Assembly: GCF_018717645.1 (NCBI RefSeq)
Contig: NZ_JAFLHG010000002.1
Location: 291,433 to 355,432 of the forward strand
Reading direction: 5' to 3'
DNA length: 64,000 bases
Source of the DNA: Microbacterium flavum
Lineage (GTDB): Bacteria > Actinomycetota > Actinomycetes > Actinomycetales > Microbacteriaceae
This document shows, one piece after another, positions 49,326 through 57,879 of the stretch. Below the pieces are notes generated by a model that did no database searches, was not told where the DNA came from, and saw nothing but the letters and a program-made list of their open reading frames with translations. Position numbers and translations under genes: made by a program. Within the stretch, counting starts at the first letter, position 1; the number at the start of each line of letters is the position of its first letter.

Positions 49326-51098
49326 TCAGGAGCAGGTCGGCGTCACCGGGGAGCCCAGGGACGCCGGGCGCAGGAGCGGCGGGAGGACGACCACCGGTTC
49401 CGCCTCCGCGGCGCCGGACGCGGCGAGGAAGTGGAACGCGAGCGTCCCGCCGGCCCCGGGCGGGAGCTGCAGCCGCGCCACCGTCGTCGCACGACCGTCA
49501 TCATCCGCGGACCGCGACGTCATGGGTGTCCCGTCGAGGAACACGCCCTGCGAGAGGTAGCCCGGGGGAGCGGCCACCGCGACGTTCGTCGCGATGTCGC
49601 CCGGTGGGATGACCTCCCCCAGGGATCCGGTCATCAGCGGAGGGTACGCGCGCGCGGCGTCGGTCGCCGTCGACGTCAGCGAGACCTCGACGACGAGTTC
49701 CCGACCGGTGGACCCGCACGCGGCGATGCCGGCGCTCACCGATGTCTCGAGGAACGAGTCGAGCTTTCCGGTCGTCGCATCGTTGAGGGCGACGGAGACC
49801 GCGCCGGGTCCGGCCGCGAGCTGTCGCGCGCGCAATCCCCCGAGCGGACTCGCCGCGAGGAGGTTCTCCTCGTCCTCGCGCGCGCTCCATAGGGACACCC
49901 GTCCCGCGCCGATCGGATCCGCGAGTGCGCGCGCCCAGCCGACAGGGTCGGGGCGACCCGTGAGCACGCGATCGAAGACGGCCTCCGTCACCGAGCGCTG
50001 GAAGGCGGTCTGCTCCTCGGCCGTCATCGTGAGGTAGGGATTCACGAGAACACGATCGACGAGATTGTCGGAGGTCAGCGTGCTTCCGTCGCTGAGGGTG
50101 ATCGGGGCGCTCGGCCCGATGAGCGCTCCGAGGACGGTCGGGTCGATCGAGACGACGAGATCGGGGCGCTCTGCGGACACCGACGCCCACCACTGCAGCG
50201 CCAACTGCGCGGTCGCGGCGAAGTCGGGCGTCATCGTGATGTTCTGCACGTAGGTGCCGGCGTTCTCGCCGTAGAGCTCGATCGAGCTCGGGGTCATGAG
50301 AGGCGCCGGGTCGGGCAGCGGTGGGAACTGCGACGAGTCCGCCTGGCCGGCGATCCGCACGCGTCCATTATCGGCGCTCAGGAGCACGAACGATCCGGCG
50401 AGACCGCCCGCCGTGCGCACCTCCGCGGGGTTCTGGACCATCAGCAGGATGCTCCGGGGACCATCCGCTCCCAGCATCCCCGGGAGGACGGACGCCGCGG
50501 ACGATGCCGAGGCCGCGGCCCCCGCCGCCTCGGTGATCGGCGCACTCAGCCGGGTGACGCCGTCACGGAGGGGTGCGAGGAGGACCGACGGATCGATCCC
50601 CGAGAGCTCTGTCGATGCGGCGCCGAGCGCCCCGGCGAAGTCCGCGAGCGGTGACGCCGCGTTCTGGATGAGGCCGAGGTCCCACCCTTCGGCATCCGTC
50701 GACGCCTCGCCTGTCGCGTCCAGCGCGTCGATGACCGGCCCCGCCGATGTCGCGACGTCCCGAAGCGACTGTGACGTCAGCCGGACGGCCGCCGTGTTCG
50801 GCCCGACCCACGGGAGAACCTCCGTGGCCCGCCAGATCGGATCGGACGTGAGGCTCGCGGCTTCGCCGGCGTGCGCGGCGATGCGACCGGTGACCTCGCG
50901 CAGTGCGACGAGATCACCGGCCGCGGCGGCCTGCTGCGCCTGGGTCGCCAGCGGCGGAAGGGCTTCCAGCTGATTCTTGGCGAGGATGCCGCGCACCCCC
51001 ACCCAGATGCCGGCGGCCGCGACGAGTGCGACAGCACCCGCGGCGATCCACCAGAGCCAGCGGTGCCTGCGGCGCGACCCCCCGTCGCGCTGCGGCAC
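49326..51098 (-). CDS. DUF4012 domain-containing membrane-anchored protein
   Basis: A 590-residue protein with a basic N-terminus and a single signal-anchor helix (WLWWIAAGAVALVAAAGIWV), so most of it lies outside the membrane. DUF4012 features include LLMVQNPAEVRTAGGLAGSFVLL and VVSIDPTVLGALIG. Some homologues lie in polysaccharide or LytR-CpsA-Psr contexts; the function is unknown. The GTG start is 3 bp after the stop of the LPXTG protein gene, so the two are cotranscribed. It converges with the polymerase gene 4 bp away. Confidence 0.85.
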   Translation of the reverse strand: MPQRDGGSRRRHRWLWWIAAGAVALVAAAGIWVGVRGILAKNQLEALPPLATQAQQAAAAGDLVALREVTGRIAAHAGEAASLTSDPIWRATEVLPWVGPNTAAVRLTSQSLRDVATSAGPVIDALDATGEASTDAEGWDLGLIQNAASPLADFAGALGAASTELSGIDPSVLLAPLRDGVTRLSAPITEAAGAAASASSAASVLPGMLGADGPRSILLMVQNPAEVRTAGGLAGSFVLLSADNGRVRIAGQADSSQFPPLPDPAPLMTPSSIELYGENAGTYVQNITMTPDFAATAQLALQWWASVSAERPDLVVSIDPTVLGALIGPSAPITLSDGSTLTSDNLVDRVLVNPYLTMTAEEQTAFQRSVTEAVFDRVLTGRPDPVGWARALADPIGAGRVSLWSAREDEENLLAASPLGGLRARQLAAGPGAVSVALNDATTGKLDSFLETSVSAGIAACGSTGRELVVEVSLTSTATDAARAYPPLMTGSLGEVIPPGDIATNVAVAAPPGYLSQGVFLDGTPMTSRSADDDGRATTVARLQLPPGAGGTLAFHFLAASGAAEAEPVVVLPPLLRPASLGSPVTPTCS

Positions 51099-51101
51099 CT
51101 C

Positions 51102-51785
51102 TCAGCCCCGTTCGTGCCGGCGGCGACGCAGAAGCAAAACGGACCCGATCGCGACGACAAGGGCTCCACCCGCGGCGAGCGGAAGGACGGCCTGGGTTGA
51201 TCCTCCGGTCTCGGGAAGCGCCGAGGTGTCGGACAGCGCCGCGACCGCGGCGAAGCCCTCCGGAGCGGTGAGGCACTCGGGCGTCGACGGCGGGTAGCTC
51301 AGGGCCACCGCGTACGTCGGGTTGACCTCGATGGTCGCGGTGATGTCGCCGCGGGTCCAGCCGTAGTTGCCGTCGGTCTGCACCCACTGGCCACCGGACA
51401 TCTCCCAGCCCGGCCATCCGTTTCCGCGACCGTCCGCGCCGATGGACGCTCCCGGCCACAGGACGCTGCCGGTGAGCGGCACTCCGGCGGTGACCGTCCC
51501 GAGATCGGTCGTCCAGCTGGACGATCCGTCGCTCAGTACGAGCCGCGCGGTGTGGCCGGTGGCCTGCCCGTCCGGATCGGTGAGCGTCACGGAGTAGTCG
51601 ATCCACGGGGCATCCGCGGAACAGCTCGGCGAAGCCGTGGAGCCGGCGAGCGTGGGCCCGGTCGGCGTGACGGGACCGTACCCGTCGGTGGCATTCGGAC
51701 TCGGAACGGTGTCCGCAGCAGCAGCGGGAAGAGCCCCGGCCATGAGAAGTGCGAGCACACCAACAACGACAAATGTCTTACGCAT
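51102..51785 (-). CDS. LPXTG-anchored cell-surface protein
   Basis: A 227-residue exported protein. The signal peptide MRKTFVVVGVLALLMAGALPAAAA precedes a beta-rich ectodomain with conserved Trp and Gly, and the C-terminus has a full sorting signal: LPETG, a hydrophobic stretch and RRRRHERG. It should be covalently attached to peptidoglycan by a sortase, which is not encoded in this window. The ectodomain is not recognised. It forms an operon with the DUF4012 gene. Confidence 0.88.
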   Translation of the reverse strand: MRKTFVVVGVLALLMAGALPAAAADTVPSPNATDGYGPVTPTGPTLAGSTASPSCSADAPWIDYSVTLTDPDGQATGHTARLVLSDGSSSWTTDLGTVTAGVPLTGSVLWPGASIGADGRGNGWPGWEMSGGQWVQTDGNYGWTRGDITATIEVNPTYAVALSYPPSTPECLTAPEGFAAVAALSDTSALPETGGSTQAVLPLAAGGALVVAIGSVLLLRRRRHERG

Positions 51786-51891
51786 GATTCGGGCCCCCCA
51801 GCCCCAGTGTGAGTCTCTGCCCCCAGCGACTCGTGAGGTCACGCTACCATGCGTCGGAGACGGCTCGCGACGACACGTCTAGAATCGTGAT
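51786..51891. promoter_or_regulatory. Divergent promoter region LPXTG gene/rnpB
   Basis: On the plus strand TAGAAT (51880-51885) ends 6 nt before the rnpB 5' end. On the minus strand TAGCGT (51841-51846) predicts a UTR of about 50 nt for the surface-protein gene. Confidence 0.55.
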
Positions 51892-52292
51892 GCGAATGGG
51901 TCGGCTGGACGGTCGCGTGGCGGGGAGACCCGCACCGAGGAACGTCCGGGCTCCACAGGGCAGGGCGGTGGGTAACACCCACCCGGAGTGATCCGCGAGA
52001 CAGTGCCACAGAGAGCAGACCGCCCTTCGGTCTTCGGTTCCCGAGCTTGTCGAGGGACGAAGGACCAAGGGGTAAGGGTGAAAGGGTGGTGTAAGAGACC
52101 ACCGGGGTCGTGGTGACACGACCCGCACGGTAAACCTCGCCCGGAGCAAGGTCAGACAGGGGATGCCGACGCGGCCCGCCGAGTCCCCGGGTAGACCGCT
52201 GGAGCGGCACGGCAACGTGTCGCCGAGAGAGATGACCGTCCACGGAGCGCATGCTCCCGGACAGAACCCGGCGTACAGGCCGGCCCATTCGC
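51892..52292 (+). ncRNA. rnpB: RNase P RNA, A-type
   Basis: About 401 nt of RNase P RNA. The conserved core GAGGAACGTCCGGGCTCC is at 51937-51954; AGGGTGAAA, GGTAAACC and the 3' ACAGAACCCGGCGTACAGG are also present. Helix P1 is formed by GCGAATGGG (51892-51900) with 52284-52292, which sets both ends. The P12 region (52023-52071) is a long GC-rich hairpin containing a GAGCTTGTCGA palindrome. TAGAAT lies at the expected -10 distance. Confidence 0.96.
52023..52071 (+). repeat. REP-like palindrome inside the P12 region of rnpB
   Basis: Successive stems CCCTT/AAGGG, GGTC/GACC, TTCG/CGAA and TCCC/GGGA enclose CGAGCTTGTCG, giving one long hairpin with minor bulges. The tip resembles the CCCTGAGCTTGTCGAAGGG family of short palindromes seen in many bacterial genomes. 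That this is an inserted copy is inferred. Confidence 0.5.
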
Positions 52293-52306
52293 CCCTCTCA
52301 GCACGA

Positions 52307-52325
52307 GCCGCGGGCCACCCGCGGC
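52307..52325. terminator. Hairpin between rnpB and ppgK
   Basis: A perfect 8-bp stem GCCGCGGG/CCCGCGGC with a 3-nt loop lies between the convergent rnpB and ppgK ends, without a T-tract. Confidence 0.6.
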
Positions 52326-52334
52326 AGGCGCGCC

Positions 52335-53156
52335 TCAGCGGGTGGCGTGCTCGACGAGGGGAGTCGCCTCGGGCAGCAGCTCGGTGTCGATCTCGCCGGC
52401 CACCGCGAGCGCCGCCGCGCCGATGATCCCCGCGTTGTTGCGATGGACGGCGGGCACGATGGGTGTGTCCAGGCGCAGGAGCGGGAGGAACTGGTCCGCA
52501 TGCTTGGACACGCCGCCGCCGACGACGAACAGGTCGGGGCTGAAGAGGAACTGCAGGTGCTCGTAGTACGCCTGGAGCCGCTTCGCCCACTCCGCGAACG
52601 TCAGCTGGTCGCGCTCCATCGCGGAGTAGGCGGCGACGGCTTCGAAGTCCTTCTTCTTTCCGGCGCGCTGGAGATGCCCGAGCTCGGAGTTCGGGATGAG
52701 GACGCCGTCGTACAGCATGGCCGTGCCGATGCCCGTCCCGAGGGTCGTGAGGATCACGAGTCCGTCGACGCCGCGCGCGGCCCCGTAACGGCGCTCGGCG
52801 ACGCCGGCGACATCCGCGTCGTTGGCGAAGTGGATCTCGCGTCCCAGCCCGTCCTCGAAGAACTTCTCGGCCTCGAATCCGATCCACTTCTCCGACACGT
52901 TGGCCGCCGACATGGTCCGACCGCGCCGGACGATCGCGGGGAAGGCGACGCCGAGCGGGACGTCGGCGTCGGTGACGCCGAGCCGCTCCAGGACGACGCG
53001 CACCGCCGCGAGCACGTCGTCCGGCTGCGCGCCGGGGGGAGTCGCGACCTTGACCCGGTCGCTCAGCAGATCGCCGTGCGCGAGGTCGACCAGCGCGCCT
53101 TTGATGCCGGTGCCGCCGATGTCCACTCCGACCGCGCGGGTCGTCTTCGTCGTCAT
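52335..53156 (-). CDS. ppgK: Polyphosphate glucokinase (ROK family)
   Basis: A 273-residue ROK kinase that phosphorylates glucose from polyphosphate (and often ATP). The phosphate motif DIGGTGIKGALVD is at the N-terminus, the catalytic Asp lies in HFANDADVAGVAE, and GTGIGTAMLYDG and NSELGHL follow. The ROK zinc-Cys cluster is replaced by sequence typical of PPGK (ELGHLQRAGKKKDFE). The ATG at 53156 has TAGGCT (53163-53168, minus) ending 6 nt upstream, implying leaderless translation. Confidence 0.94.
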   Translation of the reverse strand: MTTKTTRAVGVDIGGTGIKGALVDLAHGDLLSDRVKVATPPGAQPDDVLAAVRVVLERLGVTDADVPLGVAFPAIVRRGRTMSAANVSEKWIGFEAEKFFEDGLGREIHFANDADVAGVAERRYGAARGVDGLVILTTLGTGIGTAMLYDGVLIPNSELGHLQRAGKKKDFEAVAAYSAMERDQLTFAEWAKRLQAYYEHLQFLFSPDLFVVGGGVSKHADQFLPLLRLDTPIVPAVHRNNAGIIGAAALAVAGEIDTELLPEATPLVEHATR

Positions 53157-53162
53157 GTCTCC

Positions 53163-53224
53163 AGCCTACCGGCGGCGCCTCGCCGCCTCGTTAGGATCAG
53201 AGCACGCCCACGGAAGGAGCCCTC
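53163..53224. promoter_or_regulatory. Divergent promoter region ppgK/SPOR-like gene
   Basis: TAGGCT (minus, 53163-53168) serves ppgK. TAGGAT (plus, 53192-53197) serves the small gene, giving a UTR of about 21 nt that contains AAGGAG at 53213-53218. Confidence 0.55.
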
Positions 53225-53410
53225 ATGTCGACAGGCGAGGACAAGTACTGGTACAACCTCACGACGGGGAAGGTCGAGCGGGGATTCGAGTCCCCGGCCA
53301 TCGACCGCGCCGGTCCGTTCGACACGGAGGAGGAGGCGGCGCACGCGCCGCAGCTCCTCGCCGAGCGCTCTCGGGCGTGGGCGGAGGAGGACGCCGCCGA
53401 GGACAGCTGA
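53225..53410 (+). CDS. Small SPOR-like acidic protein
   Basis: A 61-residue acidic protein (KYWYNLTTGKVERG ... GPFDTEEEAAHAPQLLAERSRAWAEEDAAED). Relatives in actinobacteria are labelled SPOR-domain or methionine-aminopeptidase-associated; the function is unknown. A well-placed AAGGAG and a TAGGAT -10 make it a real gene despite its size. A 7-bp hairpin at 53449-53465 lies downstream, just before the glnA promoter. Confidence 0.8.
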   Translation: MSTGEDKYWYNLTTGKVERGFESPAIDRAGPFDTEEEAAHAPQLLAERSRAWAEEDAAEDS

Positions 53411-53472
53411 GCCGCCGCGGCGCGCACCGATCCGAGCCGCGGACGGTGGGCGCGCAGTGCGCGCCAGGCCGA

Positions 53473-53478
53473 TAGTCT
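53473..53478 (+). promoter_or_regulatory. -10 hexamer TAGTCT of glnA2
   Basis: TAGTCT predicts a start near 53485 and a UTR of about 58 nt ending in a GAGAGGA ribosome site. A hairpin, GGCGCGC-AGT-GCGCGCC (53449-53465), lies just upstream and may terminate the small gene. Confidence 0.5.
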
Positions 53479-53542
53479 GGCGTGCGAGGCGATCCCCGAC
53501 GACGGGGCCTGACGATCTGCGACACCGCAGCGAGAGGACGCG

Positions 53543-54880
53543 ATGGACAAGCAGCGGGACTTCGTACTGCGCACGATCGAGGAGCGGGGCGTCAAGTTCG
53601 TCCGACTCTGGTTCACCGATGTCATCGGGACCCTCAAATCGGTCGCGATCGCCCCGGCCGAGGTCGAGGGCGCGTTCACCGAGGGGCTCGGCTTCGACGG
53701 CTCCGCCATCGAGGGACTGACCCGCTCCTACGAGTCCGACCTTCTCGCCCACCCGGATCCGACGACGTTCCAGACGCTGCCCTGGCGTGGCGAGATCGAC
53801 CCCACGGCGCGGATGTTCTGCGACATCACGACGCCCGATGGGCAGCCGGCCGTCGCGGACCCGCGTCACGTCCTCAAGCGCACGCTCGCGAAGGCCGCGG
53901 ATGCCGGCTTCACGTTCTACACGCACCCCGAGATCGAGTTCTACCTGCTCAAGTCGTCCTCGTTCGGACCGGAAGGCCCCGAGCCGGTCGACTCCGCCGG
54001 GTACTTCGACAATGTGCCCGGTGGAACCGCGCACGACTTCCGCCGTCGGAGCGTCCGGATGCTCGAGGACCTCGGAATCTCGGTCGAGTACAGCCACCAT
54101 GAGGGCGGACCGGGCCAGAACGAGATCGACCTGCGGTACGCCGACGCGCTCGCGACCGCGGACAACATCATGACCTTCCGGACGGTCGTCAAGGAAGTGG
54201 CGATCGAGCAGGGCGTGTACGCCACGTTCATGCCCAAGCCGCTCTCCGGCAAGCCCGGCAGCGGGATGCACACGCATATGTCGCTGTTCGAGGGCGATCA
54301 GAACGCCTTCTACGAGGAGGGCGCGCAGTACCAGCTCTCCAAGGTGGGGCGCCAGTTCATCGCCGGGCTGCTCACGCACGCCAACGAGATTTCCGCGGTG
54401 ACGAACCAGTTCGTCAACTCCTACAAGCGCCTGTGGGGCGGCGACGAGGCGCCCAGCTTCATCTGCTGGGGGCACAACAACCGCTCCGCGCTCGTCCGGG
54501 TGCCGATGTACAAGCCGAACAAGGGGCAGTCGACGCGGGTCGAGTACCGCGCGCTCGACTCGGCGGCCAACCCCTATCTCTCCTTCGCGCTCATGCTCGC
54601 CGCGGGACTGAAGGGGATCGAGGAGGGCTACGAGCTCCCGCCGGAGGCAGAGGACAACGTCTGGTCGCTGACGGACTCCGAGCGTCGCGCGCTCGGCTAC
54701 GCTCAGCTTCCCGCGAGCCTCGATCACGCGCTCGAGTACATGGAGGAGTCCGAACTCGTCGCCGAGACGCTCGGCGAGCAGGTCTTCAACTACGTGCTGC
54801 TGAACAAGCGTCGCGAGTGGCAGGAGTACCGCGCCCAGGTGACGCCGTTCGAACTCAAGAGCAACCTGGAGATGCTCTAA
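53543..54880 (+). CDS. glnA2: Glutamine synthetase-like protein, GlnA2 type
   Basis: A 445-residue GS-fold ligase. The beta-grasp domain (KFVRLWFTDVIGTLKSVAI, GFDGSAIEG) and catalytic domain (EIEFYLL, HHEGGPGQNEID, GSGMHTHMSLF, NNRSALVRVPMY) are complete. The adenylylation-loop tyrosine motif (NLYDLP) of GlnA1 is missing (ELPPEAEDNVWSLT), so it should not be a GlnE target. In related species GlnA2 is a secondary enzyme, in some cases gamma-glutamylating polyamines. It lies 5 bp upstream of glnE, the same order as in mycobacteria. Confidence 0.92.
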   Translation: MDKQRDFVLRTIEERGVKFVRLWFTDVIGTLKSVAIAPAEVEGAFTEGLGFDGSAIEGLTRSYESDLLAHPDPTTFQTLPWRGEIDPTARMFCDITTPDGQPAVADPRHVLKRTLAKAADAGFTFYTHPEIEFYLLKSSSFGPEGPEPVDSAGYFDNVPGGTAHDFRRRSVRMLEDLGISVEYSHHEGGPGQNEIDLRYADALATADNIMTFRTVVKEVAIEQGVYATFMPKPLSGKPGSGMHTHMSLFEGDQNAFYEEGAQYQLSKVGRQFIAGLLTHANEISAVTNQFVNSYKRLWGGDEAPSFICWGHNNRSALVRVPMYKPNKGQSTRVEYRALDSAANPYLSFALMLAAGLKGIEEGYELPPEAEDNVWSLTDSERRALGYAQLPASLDHALEYMEESELVAETLGEQVFNYVLLNKRREWQEYRAQVTPFELKSNLEML

Positions 54881-54885
54881 GCGCC

Positions 54886-57879
54886 ATGTCCGCAGGCGAG
54901 CGCACGTCCGTCCGGACCGTGCTGGCGCGGGACGGGTTCGGTGAGATCGGGGATGCCCTCGAGGTCCTGACCGAACTCTCGGACGCCCTGGGAATGGATC
55001 GTACCGACATCCTGCGAGGCGCGGGAGGCGCGGCGGACCCGGACGAGGCCCTGGACGCGTTCGCCCGCGTCGCGCGACGCGACGCGCCCGCGGTGGCCGC
55101 GGCGTTGCGGCGCGTCGGACCTGTGCTCTGGCGGCTGGTGGGGGCGTCGACCGGTTTCGGCGACTTCTTCCTCCGGCATCCCGAGGAGCTCGCTCACGTC
55201 GAGGAGCCGGCCGTCCTGCCGACCGAGGACGAGCTCGTCGCCGAACTGCTCGAGGCGGTGGGCGCGGATGCCGAGGGTTTCGCGCGCGCCGGAGATGAGA
55301 GCGTGTGGGTGGCTCTGCGCGTCCGATACCGCCGCCTTCTCGCACGCATCGCCGCGTACGATCTGGGATCGTCCGACCCCGTGGCCGTCCTCCCCGGCGT
55401 CGCCGCCGCTCTTGCCGACGCAGCCGGTGCGGCCCTCGACGCCTCTCTGTGCGTCGCACGGACCCGGATCTCCGGTGGCGGTGGTCCTGGACTGTTCACG
55501 CGGGAGCAGGTCGCCGCGACACGGCTGGCCGTCATCGGCATGGGGAAGACCGGAGCGCGCGAGCTGAATTACGTCAGCGACGTCGACGTGATCTTCGTCG
55601 GTGGCGGCACGGATGAGCTCAACGAGCAGGTGGGGGAGAGCCGCGTCATCGACATCGCCACCCGCCTCGCGGTGCAGACGATGCGTGGGATCTCCGGCGT
55701 GGAGATCGAGCCCCCGCTCTGGGAGGTCGACGCGAACCTCCGCCCGGAGGGCAAGCAGGGTGCACTCGTGCGCAGCCTCGAATCACACCTGTCCTATTAC
55801 GACAGATGGGCCAAGAGCTGGGAGTTCCAGGCGCTGCTCAAGGCGCGTCCCCTTGCGGGCGATCGCATGCTCGGCGAGGCATACGTCGATGCCGTCCAGC
55901 CGAAGGTGTGGACGAGCGCCGCGCGGGAGAATTTCGTCGACAGCGTGCAGCGCATGCGCGAACGCGTGACCGAGTTCATCCCCGCTGACGAGGTCGCCTA
56001 TCAGCTCAAGCTCGGCCCCGGCGGCATCCGCGACATCGAGTTCACGGTGCAGCTCCTGCAGCTGGTCCACGGTCTGTCCGATGATCGGATCCGTCAGCGG
56101 GGCACTCTCGACGCCCTCGAAGCGCTCGTCGCTCAGGGCTACATCGGCCGGGCGGATGCCGCCGCGTTCGCGCGCGACTACCGCATCCTGCGCGTGCTCG
56201 AGCACCGCGTGCAGCTGCGCGACCTCCGCCGCACCCACCTCATGCCGAGGACGCCCGACGGCCTGCGCGTCCTCGCCCGGGCGTCGCGGCTCGCGTCGGA
56301 CGGCGCGGGGGTGTGGGGCGTCTGGGAGGGCATCAAGCGCGAAGTGCGCGAGATCCACGTGCGGGTGTTCTACCGTCCGCTGCTCTCCGCCGTCGCCGCC
56401 CTGCCCGCAGAGGAGCAGCAGCTCTCGACCGCCCAGGCGCACGATCGCCTCGCCGCCATCGGGTTCCGCGATCCTGCGGGGGCGCTCCGTCACATCGCCG
56501 CGCTCACCGGCGGACTCAGCCGGAAGGCGACGATCCAGCGTCATCTCATGCCGATCATGATCCGGTGGTTCGCGGACGGGGTCGACCCCGATTACGGTCT
56601 CCTGGCCTTCCGTCGGGTCAGCGAGCGTCTCGGCGACACCCCGTGGTTCCAGCGGATGCTGCGCGACTCATCGGGCGCGGCCGAGCGGCTGACGCATGTG
56701 CTCTCCGGTTCGCGCTACATCGGCGAGCTCATGGAATGGATCCCCGAGTCCGTCGCGTGGCTGGATGCCGAGGAGCAGCTTCGGCCACGCAGCGGTCTCG
56801 CCCTGCAGCAGGAGGCCCGCGCGATCCAGACGCGGCACGAGACCATCCGCGAGGCGATGGAGGCGATCCGGGCCCTCCGCCGGCGCGAACTGCTGCGCCT
56901 CGCGTTCGGTGCGGTTCTGGGCACCCTCACGATCGAGGAGCTCGCGCAGGGGCTCACCACCGTCAGCGATGTCACCATCCAGGCGACGCTGCGTGCCGTC
57001 CGGCGTGAGGTCGTGCCCGCCGAGGATGCCGCGCTCGATTTCTCCGTCATCGGCATGGGCCGCTTCGGCGGCGGCGAACTGGGCTTCGGCTCCGACGCGG
57101 ACGTGCTTTACGTGTACGACGCGAACGGTCTCGACCCGCAGCGTGCGAACGATCTCGCCCGCCAGCTCGTCACGGGTCTGCGCCAGTACTCGGAGGACAA
57201 CCGCGTGCCGTTCGACCTGGACGCGGATCTGCGCCCCGAGGGACGGAACGGCCCTCTCGTCCGCTCGATCGAGTCGTACGGGGAGTACTACCGGCGCTGG
57301 TCGCTGTCCTGGGAGGCGCAGGCGCTGCTGCGGGCGCGGGGGGTGGCGGGGAGCGTCAAGCTGATCCGGCGTTTCCTCGCCCTCGCGGACGAGGTCCGCT
57401 ACCCCGACCGGGTGGCACTCCAAGACGTCCGGGAGATCAAGCGGATCAAGGCCCGCGTCGAGAACGAGCGACTGCCGCAGGGGGTCGACCGCCGCCGTCA
57501 TCTGAAGCTCGGACCGGGCGGCCTCAGCGACGTCGAATGGCTCGTCCAGGTGCTGCAGCATCAGCACGCGCACGAGATGCCGGAGCTCCGGACGACGTCG
57601 ACCCTGGGCGCCCTCGACGCGGCGCGGGACGCGGGATTGGTGCCGGCTGCTGCGGCCGAGCGGCTCGCGGCATCCTGGCACCTCGCCAGCCGACTGCGAT
57701 CGGCCAACACGCTCCTGTCCGGGCAGACCAGCGACGTCCTCCCGACCGACCGGGGGAAACTCGACGGCATCGGCAGACTGCTGGAGTACCCCCCGCGATC
57801 GGCGACCATCGTCGAGGAGGAGTGGCTGCGAACCGCACGACGGTCCCGCCGCGACTTCGAGAAGCTCTTCTATGGGTGA
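54886..57879 (+). CDS. glnE: Glutamine synthetase adenylyltransferase/adenylyl-removing enzyme
   Basis: A 997-residue bifunctional regulator with two nucleotidyltransferase domains. The N-terminal one (VIGMGKTGARELNYVSDVDVIFV, EVDANLRPEGKQG) removes AMP from GlnA; the C-terminal one (VIGMGRFGGGELGFGSDADVLYV, DLDADLRPEGRNG) adds it. Both Asp-x-Asp metal pairs are intact. The target glnA1, with an adenylylation tyrosine, is encoded just downstream on the opposite strand. ATG at 54886 sits 5 bp after glnA2; the 3' end overlaps the next gene by 8 bp. Confidence 0.97.
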   Translation: MSAGERTSVRTVLARDGFGEIGDALEVLTELSDALGMDRTDILRGAGGAADPDEALDAFARVARRDAPAVAAALRRVGPVLWRLVGASTGFGDFFLRHPEELAHVEEPAVLPTEDELVAELLEAVGADAEGFARAGDESVWVALRVRYRRLLARIAAYDLGSSDPVAVLPGVAAALADAAGAALDASLCVARTRISGGGGPGLFTREQVAATRLAVIGMGKTGARELNYVSDVDVIFVGGGTDELNEQVGESRVIDIATRLAVQTMRGISGVEIEPPLWEVDANLRPEGKQGALVRSLESHLSYYDRWAKSWEFQALLKARPLAGDRMLGEAYVDAVQPKVWTSAARENFVDSVQRMRERVTEFIPADEVAYQLKLGPGGIRDIEFTVQLLQLVHGLSDDRIRQRGTLDALEALVAQGYIGRADAAAFARDYRILRVLEHRVQLRDLRRTHLMPRTPDGLRVLARASRLASDGAGVWGVWEGIKREVREIHVRVFYRPLLSAVAALPAEEQQLSTAQAHDRLAAIGFRDPAGALRHIAALTGGLSRKATIQRHLMPIMIRWFADGVDPDYGLLAFRRVSERLGDTPWFQRMLRDSSGAAERLTHVLSGSRYIGELMEWIPESVAWLDAEEQLRPRSGLALQQEARAIQTRHETIREAMEAIRALRRRELLRLAFGAVLGTLTIEELAQGLTTVSDVTIQATLRAVRREVVPAEDAALDFSVIGMGRFGGGELGFGSDADVLYVYDANGLDPQRANDLARQLVTGLRQYSEDNRVPFDLDADLRPEGRNGPLVRSIESYGEYYRRWSLSWEAQALLRARGVAGSVKLIRRFLALADEVRYPDRVALQDVREIKRIKARVENERLPQGVDRRRHLKLGPGGLSDVEWLVQVLQHQHAHEMPELRTTSTLGALDAARDAGLVPAAAAERLAASWHLASRLRSANTLLSGQTSDVLPTDRGKLDGIGRLLEYPPRSATIVEEEWLRTARRSRRDFEKLFYG

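Noticed and set aside
51839..52887. Protein-coding frames across 51892-52292
   Set aside because: The stretch is RNase P RNA with conserved core and P1 closing helix.
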